In this document: positions 24,716-33,352 of the stretch, piece after piece
How the letters are laid out: each line of letters starts with the position of its first letter
Position numbering within the stretch: the first letter of the stretch is position 1
Assembly: GCA_017442085.1 (NCBI GenBank)
Contig: JAFSAW010000070.1
Span: 1-46,958 of the forward strand
Length of the DNA stretch: 46,958 nt
Direction: 5' to 3'
Origin: Oscillospiraceae bacterium
GTDB taxonomy: Bacteria > Bacillota > Clostridia > Oscillospirales > Ruminococcaceae
Made by a program: the position numbers and the translations under genes
The notes under the pieces: generated by a model
Seen by the model: the letters and a program-made list of their open reading frames with translations, nothing else
Told to the model about the DNA's origin: nothing
Database searches by the model: none

Positions 24716-25360
24716 ATGAAAATTCTTGTTACAGGTTTCGACCCTTTTGACCGTGAGAAAATAAACCCGGCATACGAAGCGGTAAAGCTTTTGCCCGACA
24801 GTATATGCGGTGCGGAGATAATAAAGCTGGAAATTCCTACAGTGTTTGCCAGATGTGCGGAGGCTGTTGAACAGGCTGTTGAACGGCACAACCCCGACAT
24901 TGTGCTATGCGTTGGACAGGCAGGCGGCAGAAGCTGTATTTCTGTGGAAAAGGTGGCAATAAACTTCGCCGAAGCAAGAATACCCGACAATGAAGGCAAT
25001 CAGCCACTGGACAAAGCAATTGTCCCAGACGGGCCTGCGGCATATTTTTCCACCTTGCCTGTAAAAGCTATGGTGGAAAATGTGCGCAGTCACGGCATAC
25101 CTGCCAATCTGTCCTATTCAGCCGGCACATTTGTGTGCAACGATGTGATGTACCGTCTGCTGCACCTTGCAGCCACAAAATATCATCATATAAAAGGCGG
25201 TTTTATCCACGTGCCCTACACATTGGAACAGGCTGTTTCAAAACCTGACGGCACACCCGCCTGGGACGAAAGAGCAATTGCAAAGGGGCTTGAATATGCC
25301 ATTGAAGCTGTGGTAAAGAAAACCGAAAGCAGCAATACTGCAATGGGCACAACACATTAG
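24716..25360 (+). CDS. pcp: Pyroglutamyl-peptidase I
   Basis: 214 residues. The catalytic triad of family C15 is present: E79 in ISVEKVAINFAEARIPDN, C141 in SAGTFVCN, H165 in GGFIHVPY. It removes N-terminal 5-oxoproline from peptides in the cytoplasm. AAGGAG spans the previous stop codon, so translation is coupled. No 5-oxoprolinase (pxpABC) gene is in the window. Confidence 0.96.
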   Translation: MKILVTGFDPFDREKINPAYEAVKLLPDSICGAEIIKLEIPTVFARCAEAVEQAVERHNPDIVLCVGQAGGRSCISVEKVAINFAEARIPDNEGNQPLDKAIVPDGPAAYFSTLPVKAMVENVRSHGIPANLSYSAGTFVCNDVMYRLLHLAATKYHHIKGGFIHVPYTLEQAVSKPDGTPAWDERAIAKGLEYAIEAVVKKTESSNTAMGTTH

Positions 25361-25423
25361 CAACTATATTTATAACAACTGTATTAACAAACAAATGTTA
25401 AATAAAATATTTGAAAATAATCC

Positions 25424-25452
25424 TTGACAATACCCCTGCTTTGTTATATAAT
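25424..25452 (+). promoter_or_regulatory. Consensus promoter of the tRNA-Trp-Asp unit
   Basis: TTGACA (25424-25429), 17 bases, TATAAT (25447-25452): both hexamers perfect, start about 10 bases before the first tRNA. Confidence 0.9.
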
Positions 25453-25469
25453 GATTTAGCAACTTGTAA

Positions 25470-25545
<76 letters not shown>

Positions 25546-25564
25546 AATTGTTTACAGTTGCTAT

Positions 25565-25641
25565 GGCCCGGTAGTTCAGTTGGTTAGAACGCTAGCCTGT
25601 CACGCTAGAGGTCGTGGGTTCGAGCCCCATTCGGGTCGCCA
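25565..25641 (+). tRNA. tRNA-Asp(GTC)
   Basis: 77 bases; acceptor GGCCCGG/TCGGGTC with G-T pairs, anticodon stem CTAGC/GCTAG with loop CTGTCAC, encoded CCA. 19 bases after tRNA-Trp. Confidence 0.96.
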
Positions 25642-25646
25642 TAAGA

Positions 25647-25679
25647 AAAGCAACTATCCAATGGGTAGTTGCTTTTTCT
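25647..25679 (+). terminator. Terminator of the tRNA-Trp-Asp unit
   Basis: AGCAACTA/TAGTTGCT around TCCAATGGG, then five T. Confidence 0.9.
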
Positions 25680-25740
25680 GTAAATAGAGGTTTGACGTTT
25701 CATAGGGATACTTCTTGTACAGCTTTGCTGTTATAAGAAC

Positions 25741-25801
25741 CTGACAGAATTGTTACACAATTGGTGCTGACGCATCATGGCGCTAACGCACCACCTGTCA
25801 G
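25741..25801 (+). ncRNA. Candidate three-way-junction RNA before tRNA-Thr
   Basis: Closing stem CTGACAG/CTGTCAG (25741-25747, 25795-25801), first arm AATTGT-TAC-ACAATT (25748-25762), second arm GGTGC/GCACC (25763-25767, 25788-25792) with a larger apical part. Stems abut with almost no unpaired joiners. I do not recognise a known riboswitch or sRNA. It lies after a terminator, so it would need its own promoter or belong to the tRNA-Thr leader. Confidence 0.4.
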
Positions 25802-25828
25802 AACCTTGAAACAGCACACCGAAGGTGT

Positions 25829-25904
25829 GCTGTTATAGCTCAGCAGGCAGAGCACTTCCTTGGTAAGGAAGAGGTCGGCGGTTCGAATCCGCTTAACAGC
25901 TCCA
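25829..25904 (+). tRNA. tRNA-Thr(GGT)
   Basis: 76 bases; acceptor GCTGTTA/TAACAGC, anticodon stem CTTCC/GGAAG with loop TTGGTAA, encoded CCA. Its first six bases are also the 3' arm of an 11-bp upstream hairpin. Confidence 0.96.
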
Positions 25905-25938
25905 AAAAAAGACACATCAGAAAGATGTGTCTTTTTTT
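25904..25938. terminator. Bidirectional terminator between tRNA-Thr and the MFS gene
   Basis: AAAAAAAGACACATC/GATGTGTCTTTTTTT around AGAAA; T runs on both strands. Confidence 0.92.
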
Positions 25939-25948
25939 ATTTGTCTGT

Positions 25949-27199
25949 TTATACATCACGGTTATAAAGCGGTTTTACGTCTTCTCTGTGACGGAACATT
26001 GTCAGGAATATTGCTGTACAGTTGATTACTGTCATACCGATGAGTATTGTTCTTTCGGGTATAAATTCTGCCAGAGAACCTGCCACCACCTGACCTGTAA
26101 GGGTGCCCATGGTGGTTATCATCTGGAATGTACCGTTAAATCTGCCACGCACATCGTCCGGAACATAGCTTTGTGTGGCGGAGATGCGGATGTTGAAGCT
26201 GGTAACACTGATGATGCCCACAAAAAAGAACACTACAAACATAACAGGAACAGGAAGCCACAGTTTAAACCCGTCACATATTGAACAGGTAAAATAAACG
26301 CATATGGCTATGATAAATTTTTTGCTTGCAGGATATTTGAACTTATAATGTATCAGTCCCCCTGTAAAGCGGCCTGCCAGACCGGTTGTTGTTATAAGTG
26401 TATACAGAGTGATAACATCTATAGGTATGTGGCTGTAAAGAGCGGCATTGTTTTTGAAAAACGGCAGCAGAAGGGTGTTCATAACACCGCCCGCCATATT
26501 GCATACAAAGAAATAGCTGGTTATAACTATAAGGGCTTTTTCGCCTTTGATATAGTTTAATCCCTGGCGGAAATCATCTATGTACTGCCTTGCATTGGTG
26601 GATTTTGTGTTTTCCCTGCTTTCTTCCTTATGCTTTATCTGTGTTTCGCATATGGCAGCAACAAGGAATGTTGCGCTGTTAAACAAAAACAGCGGTGCCA
26701 GCGTGCCAAGGACATTGTAAACCATGGAAGCCACAGGTGTCATAAAGGAAGCCAGAGGCATAAGCATGCTGGATATGGAATAAGCCTTGCGGAAATTGCC
26801 CGTTGTAATAAGGTTTGGATAAAAACTTTCATATGCCACCGTGTATATGCCGTCTATGCTGCCGATGACAAGACAGACTGCCAGCAATGCAAAAAAGTTG
26901 AAGAAGTCTGCATTAAGCACAAGAAACATAAGCATATATATTGTGGCGGATATAAAGTCCAGCGTATATATGATTTTACGGCGGGAAAATCTGTCTACAA
27001 TCGGGCCTGCCATAAGCGGTGCAACTACCTTTGGCATATTGTAAAACACCATAAAAAGTGAATACAAAAATGTGGAATCTGTTTTTTCCAGCACCAGCAG
27101 ACCAATGGCAAAGCCTGCCACCATATTGCCCAGCATTGATACCGCAGAACCCAATGTTATTATAGTGAAATTTTTAGTCCACAATTTTGGCAATATCAT
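25949..27199 (-). CDS. MFS transporter (MefA/MFS_3-like efflux family)
   Basis: 416 residues with twelve helices. The loop 2-3 motif is present as GPIVDRFSRRK near residue 65-75, typical of the macrolide-efflux-like MFS_3 group. The C-terminal half carries DDVRGRFNGTFQMITT, another block of that group. Substrate unknown; a drug or a lipid-like compound is possible. No regulator is adjacent. Confidence 0.88.
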   Translation of the reverse strand: MILPKLWTKNFTIITLGSAVSMLGNMVAGFAIGLLVLEKTDSTFLYSLFMVFYNMPKVVAPLMAGPIVDRFSRRKIIYTLDFISATIYMLMFLVLNADFFNFFALLAVCLVIGSIDGIYTVAYESFYPNLITTGNFRKAYSISSMLMPLASFMTPVASMVYNVLGTLAPLFLFNSATFLVAAICETQIKHKEESRENTKSTNARQYIDDFRQGLNYIKGEKALIVITSYFFVCNMAGGVMNTLLLPFFKNNAALYSHIPIDVITLYTLITTTGLAGRFTGGLIHYKFKYPASKKFIIAICVYFTCSICDGFKLWLPVPVMFVVFFFVGIISVTSFNIRISATQSYVPDDVRGRFNGTFQMITTMGTLTGQVVAGSLAEFIPERTILIGMTVINCTAIFLTMFRHREDVKPLYNRDV

Positions 27200-27271
27200 T
27201 ACCTTCTTCCGTTTTAATATACCAGATTTATCATACTCCCAATTTATTTAATTGTAAACAATCTTATATAA

Positions 27272-27309
27272 AAAAACAAAAGCCGTGTATTACAAAATAC
27301 ACGGCTTTT
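27272..27309 (-). terminator. Terminator of the NSS transporter gene
   Basis: AAAAGCCGTGTAT/ATACACGGCTTTT with a short loop; a T run follows on the minus strand. Confidence 0.88.
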
Positions 27310-27319
27310 GGCTGTTCAG

Positions 27320-28663
27320 TTAAAACATGCTGATAACGTTTGTTACCATAACAATAAGAATGAGTACAGGTGCAATAAATTTGATTACAAAGCCGAAATA
27401 GCCTTTTGCTTTTACGCTGAATTTGCCGCCCTGTTCAATTTCATCATAGATGAATTTTGGTTTGAGAATCCAGCCAACAAGAATAACGATGATAAGTGCA
27501 CCGATTGTCATACCGATGTATTCACCGCACCAGTCATAGAAATCAAGGAAGCCCATGCCAAGAATTGTAACGTGGCTGAGTTTGCCGAAGCTGAGTGCTA
27601 CAGGAATGCCCAGTGCTGTGATGATTGCACCTGTGCCGACAGCTGCTTTTTTGCGGCTGATACCCTTTGTTTCGCTGAGAACGGATGTTGTAACTTCAAG
27701 CATAGAGATAGAGCTTGTAAGTGCTGCAAAAAGAACAAGCACAAAGAAGATAAGGCCAAAGATATTGCCCATTGCCATTTCGTTGAATACGCTTGGAAGT
27801 GTGATAAACATAAGGCTTGGGCCTGCATCTGGTGCAAGGCCAAGAGCAAATACTGCAGGGAAGATTGCAATACCTGCAAGGATTGCTGCCATTGTATCCA
27901 TAAGTGGAATAATAACTGCATTCTGCTGGATGTTATCATCATCTTTAAGGTAGGAGCCATATGTAATCATTGTACCTACGCCAAGTGAGCAGGAGAAGAA
28001 CATCTGAGAAAGTGCAAGACCAAGTGTTTTTGGTGTAAGCTTGGAGATGTCAGGTTTGAAAAGAAATTCAAAACCTGCTGCTGCGCCAGGCAGGGTTACA
28101 GAACGGATAATAATGATGATAAGGCATACAAACAGTGCAGGCATCATAAATTTGGATGCTTTTTCGATGCCGCCTGCAATACCTTTTGTAACAATGTAGA
28201 TTGTTGCAATCATAAACAGCACAAAGAAGATTATGCCAAGATATGGGCTTGCTGTAAATGCACCGAAGTATTCGCCAGGTGCTGCAATTGCATTTGCACT
28301 GTCAAAAACTGCTTTTGCATACTGAATTGTGTAGTTAAGAATCCAGCCGCCAAGAACAGCGTAGAAACCAAGAATAAGTGAAACCGCAACAACGCTGATA
28401 TAGCCTGCAAAGCCAAAGCGTTTGTCCAGTTTTTTGAATATTGTTACAACATTGGCTTTTACTTTTCTGCCCAGTGCAAATTCGCACATCATAACAGGAA
28501 TACCAACCAATGCAACAAAGATAAGGTAAGCAACGATAAATGCAAAACCGCCGCCCATACCTGCTTTGTAAGGGAAGCCCCAAAGGTTACCAAGACCTAC
28601 TGCGGAACCTACGGAAGCCATAATGAAGCCAAATTTGCTGGCAAACTGTCCCCTTTTTTCCAT
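27320..28663 (-). CDS. Neurotransmitter:sodium symporter family amino acid transporter
   Basis: 447 residues. Helix 1 has the Na+-site block SVGSAVGLGNLWGFPYKAG, and the bacterial NSS signature GGGFAFIVAYL follows. Length and eleven to twelve helices match LeuT/TnaT-type symporters. It imports an amino acid with Na+; which one is not decided by sequence. GGAGG precedes the ATG. A 5' leader with an 8-bp dyad lies upstream (28676-28720). Confidence 0.93.
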   Translation of the reverse strand: MEKRGQFASKFGFIMASVGSAVGLGNLWGFPYKAGMGGGFAFIVAYLIFVALVGIPVMMCEFALGRKVKANVVTIFKKLDKRFGFAGYISVVAVSLILGFYAVLGGWILNYTIQYAKAVFDSANAIAAPGEYFGAFTASPYLGIIFFVLFMIATIYIVTKGIAGGIEKASKFMMPALFVCLIIIIIRSVTLPGAAAGFEFLFKPDISKLTPKTLGLALSQMFFSCSLGVGTMITYGSYLKDDDNIQQNAVIIPLMDTMAAILAGIAIFPAVFALGLAPDAGPSLMFITLPSVFNEMAMGNIFGLIFFVLVLFAALTSSISMLEVTTSVLSETKGISRKKAAVGTGAIITALGIPVALSFGKLSHVTILGMGFLDFYDWCGEYIGMTIGALIIVILVGWILKPKFIYDEIEQGGKFSVKAKGYFGFVIKFIAPVLILIVMVTNVISMF

Positions 28664-28675
28664 ACTTTCCTCCTA

Positions 28676-28720
28676 TTGCAGACATTAATGCTGTATATTT
28701 GTATAAATATTCGTCTGCAA
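28676..28720 (-). promoter_or_regulatory. Leader hairpin of the NSS transporter gene
   Basis: Perfect arms TTGCAGAC (28676-28683) and GTCTGCAA (28713-28720) enclose an inner ATATTT-GTAT-AAATAT stem (28695-28710). The outer arm touches the ribosome binding site at 28669-28673, so folding could limit translation. Confidence 0.45.
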
Positions 28721-28802
28721 TTAATTATTATATAAATTTTATACAAATATATTTTATATATTACCACAAAGGCAATATAATTTCAATAACAAATTCAAAA
28801 CC

Positions 28803-28838
28803 AAAACACTCTCCTTCACAAAGCTAAGAGAGTGTTTT
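28803..28838 (-). terminator. Terminator of cysS
   Basis: AAAACACTCTC/GAGAGTGTTTT around a 14-base loop. Confidence 0.75.
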
Positions 28839-28869
28839 CGGTTAGCCTGATAAAATTTAAAACTATAAA

Positions 28870-30261
28870 TTATTTTTTGATAATCTGTGGGCCCTGTGGT
28901 GTGTCTTTAACTTCGTAGCCCATTGCTGCAAGTTCGTCACGGATCTGGTCTGCACGTGCCCAGTTCTTTTCTTTTCTTACTGCTGTTCTTTCTTCTACAA
29001 GTGCTTTAACTTCTGCAGGGATTTCGTCCTTGTTTCTGTTGTAGAGAATGCCAAGAACCTCTGCCATTTCGTCAAATGCTTTTGCAGCGTGTTCCAAAGC
29101 AGCTTTGGACTGTTCCTTGCCGTTTACGTTGATGAATGTAACAAGCTCAAACAGCTTGGAAAGTGCATCTGCTGTGTTGAGGTCATCGTCCATAACTGCA
29201 ATAAATTCTCCAACAAGCTTGTCTGCTTCAGCAACAATTTCATCTTTGCCTTCGCCTGCATGGCTGATAAGGAAGTCGAGATGTTCTCTTGCTGTGTAAA
29301 GTCTTTCAAGGCTGGATTTGCACTGGTCGATAATTTCTCTTGTAAAGTTGAGCGGTGAACGGTAATGTGCTGTAAGCAGGAAGTAACGGATAACTTCGTA
29401 GCCAACCTGTTCTGCAATTTCTCTTACAGTAAAGAAGTTGTTGAGGGATTTGGACATTTTCTGGTTGTCAACGTTAAGGAATGCGTTGTGCATCCAGTAG
29501 TGAGAAAATTCGCAGCCGTTTGCACATTCACTCTGTGCAATTTCGTTTTCGTGGTGTGGGAAGATAAGGTCTTCACCGCCGCAGTGCAGGTCAATTTTGT
29601 CGCCAAGGTGTTTTTTGCTCATTGCAGAACATTCGATGTGCCAGCCCGGACGGCCTTCGCTGAATGGGGAATCCCATTTTGGTTCGCCAGGTTTGGAAGC
29701 TTTCCACAGTGCAAAGTCTGCAGGGCTTTCCTTGATATCGTCAACAGCAATTCTTGCACCGCTTTCCAGTTCTTCAAGCGGGTTGTGGCTGAGCTTGCCG
29801 TATTCGCTGAAAGAATGTACACGGAAATAAACGTCACCGTTGTCAACACGGTATGCGTGACCCTTGTCGATAAGTGTCTGCACGATATCGATGATTTCAG
29901 GGATTGTGTCGGAAACTCTTGGACGGCTTGTTGCAGGTTTTACGTTGAGACCTTTAAGGTCTGTGTAGTATTCGTTTTCGTATTTTCTTGCAACAGCTTC
30001 AAAAGTTGTGCCGTCTTCGTTTGCCTTTTTGATGATTTTATCATCGATGTCTGTGATGTTGGAAACATAGTTTACGTTATTGCCGCGGTATTCAAGGTAT
30101 CTGCGCAGTGTATCAAAGATAACAGCAGGTCTTGCATTGCCGATGTGAACAAAGTTGTAAACTGTAGGACCGCAAACATAGATTTTGTATTCGCCCTCAA
30201 CCTGTGGGATAAATTCTTCTTTTTTGCGTGTAAGTGTGTTGAAAATCTTCATATGAGCCAT
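28870..30261 (-). CDS. cysS: Cysteinyl-tRNA synthetase
   Basis: 463 residues, a full-length class I enzyme. Zinc ligand C30 and HIGN (39-42) lie in YVCGPTVYNFVHIGNA; KMSKS follows near residue 268; the DALR helical domain is C-terminal. The ATG at 30261 has AAGGAG 8 bases upstream. It charges tRNA-Cys and is controlled by the T-box leader directly upstream. The next gene downstream has its own leader. Confidence 0.97.
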   Translation of the reverse strand: MAHMKIFNTLTRKKEEFIPQVEGEYKIYVCGPTVYNFVHIGNARPAVIFDTLRRYLEYRGNNVNYVSNITDIDDKIIKKANEDGTTFEAVARKYENEYYTDLKGLNVKPATSRPRVSDTIPEIIDIVQTLIDKGHAYRVDNGDVYFRVHSFSEYGKLSHNPLEELESGARIAVDDIKESPADFALWKASKPGEPKWDSPFSEGRPGWHIECSAMSKKHLGDKIDLHCGGEDLIFPHHENEIAQSECANGCEFSHYWMHNAFLNVDNQKMSKSLNNFFTVREIAEQVGYEVIRYFLLTAHYRSPLNFTREIIDQCKSSLERLYTAREHLDFLISHAGEGKDEIVAEADKLVGEFIAVMDDDLNTADALSKLFELVTFINVNGKEQSKAALEHAAKAFDEMAEVLGILYNRNKDEIPAEVKALVEERTAVRKEKNWARADQIRDELAAMGYEVKDTPQGPQIIKK

Positions 30262-30364
30262 AGATTTTTCTCCTTTTACTTTTTATTTTTATATGATGTG
30301 TGTCATTTACAATAATAGCCTTAAAAAAACTGCCGCTGAGCGAAACTGAATGAAAAGTGATAAA

Positions 30365-30610
30365 CAAAAACGCCCTCATCTGCATAAAAACAGACGAAGG
30401 CGATAATATACAAAATTACCACGGTTCCACTTCGGTTTATAACTCGGGCTCCATATAACGGTGGACACCGCACAAGGCTAATGTTTTTGCAAAGTTCGCC
30501 CTGTGTGCTTTCAAGTGCATTGGGCAGTTTATTGTCCTTAAGGCGCTTTCAGCGGGTAACGCCCATTCTCTGTCAAGGTTTTACACTGCTTACTATTCTT
30601 GATAATAACG
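30365..30610 (-). promoter_or_regulatory. T-box leader of cysS (specifier TGC, Cys)
   Basis: On the minus strand: AGAGA motif, distal loop GCTGAAAGC, specifier TGC at 30517-30519 after TGCCCAA, then the T-box sequence AAGTGGAACCGTGG (about 30414-30432), and a terminator (30371-30402, CGCCTTCGTCTG/CAGATGAGGGCG plus five T). Uncharged tRNA-Cys would stabilise the antiterminator and allow cysS transcription. Confidence 0.92.
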
Positions 30611-30732
30611 CATTTCACATATACAAATATATTATCAGTTCAGGGCTGTTTTGTCAACCTGAAAACATTTTCTGTAACAGCAGTGTAATAAAAATAACAA
30701 CAAATAAAATTAATGCTGCTGTGACAATGAAA

Positions 30733-30792
30733 ATGTCATTCTTCGGCATAAATGCCTCAGAATGACATATTTTTTGTTAACTTAATGACATT
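30733..30792. mobile_element. MITE-like element, copy C (internally deleted)
   Basis: A 36-bp short core (ATGTCATTCT...AGAATGACAT, 30733-30768) is followed by the outer end TTAACTTAATGACATT (30777-30792). The 36 bases from CTCAGAATG to GACATT match copy A at 9209-9244 with one length difference in a T run. The left outer end is missing. Confidence 0.6.
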
Positions 30793-30815
30793 TTGAACTC
30801 CTGTCATTAAAGCAT

Positions 30816-31394
30816 TTATTTTGCATTTTTGATAAGGTCAAAGTTAGGGATGATATACTGCATACCGCTGACCACTGTAAGCACTGCCATAATCCACATG
30901 GTCACATTTGTCACAAGTGCCATTGTTGCATAGGTGGCTTCGCCTATTGTGCCCATTGCAAGCAATGCCATTGCAAGCAGACCAAAGATGCTTGCAAACA
31001 TCTGCAGTACGGTTTTCATTTTGCCCATCATTCCTGCCGCAATAACCTTGCTGCCTGCAGGGTTTGCTGCTGCAATAAGACGGATGCCGCTGACTGCAAA
31101 TTCTCTTGCCAGCACAATGCAGATAACAATTTCGTGACACATACCGTTAAGGCAGAGATAGATAAGTGCAACTGTTGTAAGCAGTTTGTCTGCCAGCGGG
31201 TCCATAAATTTGCCAAAGTCAGTTACCATATTGTACTTTCTTGCAATGCTGCCGTCCAGATAATCTGTAAAGGAAGCCACTGCAAAAACAATAAGACCGA
31301 TAAGGTAGCTGTATGGGTTGTCAATATACATAAACACCATAAATACAGGCACCAGCAAAAATCTTAAAAGTGTAAGTTTATTAGGTAAATTCAT
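30816..31394 (-). CDS. pgsA: CDP-diacylglycerol-glycerol-3-phosphate 3-phosphatidyltransferase
   Basis: 192 residues. The full CDP-alcohol phosphotransferase motif is visible: D44, D47, G48, A51, R52, G61, D65, D69, with exact family spacing. It makes phosphatidylglycerol phosphate at the membrane. AAAGGAG precedes the ATG, 12 bases after the rimO stop. Last gene of the recA-recX-rimO-pgsA operon. Confidence 0.96.
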   Translation of the reverse strand: MNLPNKLTLLRFLLVPVFMVFMYIDNPYSYLIGLIVFAVASFTDYLDGSIARKYNMVTDFGKFMDPLADKLLTTVALIYLCLNGMCHEIVICIVLAREFAVSGIRLIAAANPAGSKVIAAGMMGKMKTVLQMFASIFGLLAMALLAMGTIGEATYATMALVTNVTMWIMAVLTVVSGMQYIIPNFDLIKNAK

Positions 31395-31406
31395 TACAGT
31401 TCTCCT

Positions 31407-32726
31407 TTAAACAAGTTCTGCATACAGGTCGTAGATATCGCTCTGGATAACCTTTACTTTAACAATATCGCCAACTTCCACATCATAGCCGCCGTCTATG
31501 TAAACTTCGCCGTCAATTTCAGGTGCATCATAAACACTGCGGCATATCCATATACCGTTTTCGCTGTCGAAATCGTCAACAATAACATCAAGCTCTTTGT
31601 CAACAAGCTTTGCCTGACACTGTGCCATAATATCTGTCTGCAGCAGCATAATGCTGTCTGCACGCTGCTGGCGGATTTCTGGGTCTATCTGGTTTTCCAT
31701 TCTTGCTGCCAATGTGCCGTCTTCTTCGGAATAAGCAAAACAGCCAAGTCGCTCGAATTTTGTTTCCTTCACAAATTCATACAATTCTTCAAATTCTTCC
31801 TGTGTTTCACCCGGATAGCCTGTGATAAGGGTTGTGCGGATGGAAATATGAGGAATTGCTTTTCTCAGGCGTGCAACAGCATCCTTGATGATTGCTGTGC
31901 CGCCCTTGCGGTTCATGCTTTTAAGCACGCGGTCATTGATGTGCTGAATCGGCAGGTCAAGATATGGCACAACCTTTGGATTGCCTGCCATTTCTGCAAT
32001 AACTGCATCGGAAAGACGTTCAGGATAAGCATACATAAGACGTATCCATTCTATGCCGTCAATTTTGCTGATTTCGTTTATAAGTGTATGCAGTCTGCCT
32101 TCACCATACAGATCTTCGCCGTATGCTGTAATGTCCTGTGCAACGATGATAATTTCCTGTACACCTTCTTCGGCAAGGAATTTTGCTTCCTCAACACAGC
32201 TTTCAATTGCACGGCTGCGGTGCGGACCGCGAATCATAGGAATTGCACAGTAATAACAGCCGTTGGAACAGCCCTCGGCAATTTTGAGATAAGCATAATG
32301 TTTTGGTGTGGAGATAATGCGCTTTGCTGTGATGTCAAGGTCGGTCTTTTTACCATAGCGGCAAACTTTGTCGCCTTTTACAACGCTTTCCACAATATCA
32401 CAGATATCACCGTTGCTGCCGATGCCTACAACAGCATTTACTTCCGGAATATCGTTGATAATTTCGTCGCGGTAACGTTCGGCCAGACAGCCTGTAACCA
32501 CAATTTTAAGTTTTGGATTTTCAAGGCGTGCTTCCACTGCATTGAAGATATTTTCGATAGCTTCTTCCTTTGCACTTGTGATAAAGCCACAGGTGTTGAT
32601 GATGCACACATCAGCCTCTGTCATATCTGTTGTGGTGGTATGACCTGCCTTGAGCAGTGCGTGTGCAAGTATATCTGCGTCTACCTGGTTTTTGGGGCAA
32701 CCAAGTGAAACTAAAGTTATAACCAT
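31407..32726 (-). CDS. rimO: Ribosomal protein S12 methylthiotransferase RimO
   Basis: 439 residues. The UPF0004 domain has C10, C46 and C80 for one 4Fe-4S cluster; the radical SAM motif is C153-x3-C157-x2-C160; a TRAM domain is C-terminal. It adds a methylthio group to Asp of S12. The order and the motif LGCPKNQVD favour RimO over MiaB. Overlaps recX by 10 bases. Confidence 0.95.
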   Translation of the reverse strand: MVITLVSLGCPKNQVDADILAHALLKAGHTTTTDMTEADVCIINTCGFITSAKEEAIENIFNAVEARLENPKLKIVVTGCLAERYRDEIINDIPEVNAVVGIGSNGDICDIVESVVKGDKVCRYGKKTDLDITAKRIISTPKHYAYLKIAEGCSNGCYYCAIPMIRGPHRSRAIESCVEEAKFLAEEGVQEIIIVAQDITAYGEDLYGEGRLHTLINEISKIDGIEWIRLMYAYPERLSDAVIAEMAGNPKVVPYLDLPIQHINDRVLKSMNRKGGTAIIKDAVARLRKAIPHISIRTTLITGYPGETQEEFEELYEFVKETKFERLGCFAYSEEDGTLAARMENQIDPEIRQQRADSIMLLQTDIMAQCQAKLVDKELDVIVDDFDSENGIWICRSVYDAPEIDGEVYIDGGYDVEVGDIVKVKVIQSDIYDLYAELV

Positions 32727-33352
32727 TGATTTTCGTCCTCTGTTTCGATGTCTAAAGTTTGTAAAGCTGCACGGATTTCACCATAGCGGAAGCCTTTGCG
32801 CATAAGCGATACAATAACCTTTTGTGGATTATCCAGCTTTGTACGGTATTTTGTCTGCAGCAGATGCAGCAGATTGTCCATTTGTGTGTCCTCACTGCAG
32901 CTTTCTATACAACATTCTATTATATCTTTATTTATACCCAATGTCAAAAGTTTGAGACGGGTTTCATCCAAAGAACACTTTTTGACATTTATGAGATATT
33001 CTGCTTTGGCTTTGCAGAATTCCTCGTCATTCAACAGCCCGATATCTTCCATTTTTCTGCAGGCGGCTTCTGCACAGTCGCTGTCAAAACTTCTGCACAG
33101 CTTGTCATACAGCTCTTTGCGGCTGTGGCTGCGGTAACTTAAAAAATTGTATGCTTTTTGCACCGCCTTGTTTGTGCTGCTTTTTTGATAAAGCAAAGTA
33201 AGCTCCTGCTGTGTAAAGCAAGAGCCTATCTGTATTTTTTCCTGTATAAGCATTAAATCATCCACCGAAAAAAGAAACCCGTTATCGCAAAAAAGGGCAT
33301 TGTAGCCCTTTTTTGTTTTTGTTATATCGGTGATTTTTATACTATTCAACAT
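32717..33352 (-). CDS. recX: Regulatory protein RecX
   Basis: 211 residues built of three-helix repeats, with the conserved [15 protein letters not shown]-type block (here [15 protein letters not shown]) and GLLNDEEFC. It caps or inhibits RecA filaments. The ATG lies inside the recA end (11-base overlap), so the ratio of RecX to RecA may be set by coupling. Confidence 0.93.
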   Translation of the reverse strand: MLNSIKITDITKTKKGYNALFCDNGFLFSVDDLMLIQEKIQIGSCFTQQELTLLYQKSSTNKAVQKAYNFLSYRSHSRKELYDKLCRSFDSDCAEAACRKMEDIGLLNDEEFCKAKAEYLINVKKCSLDETRLKLLTLGINKDIIECCIESCSEDTQMDNLLHLLQTKYRTKLDNPQKVIVSLMRKGFRYGEIRAALQTLDIETEDENQWL

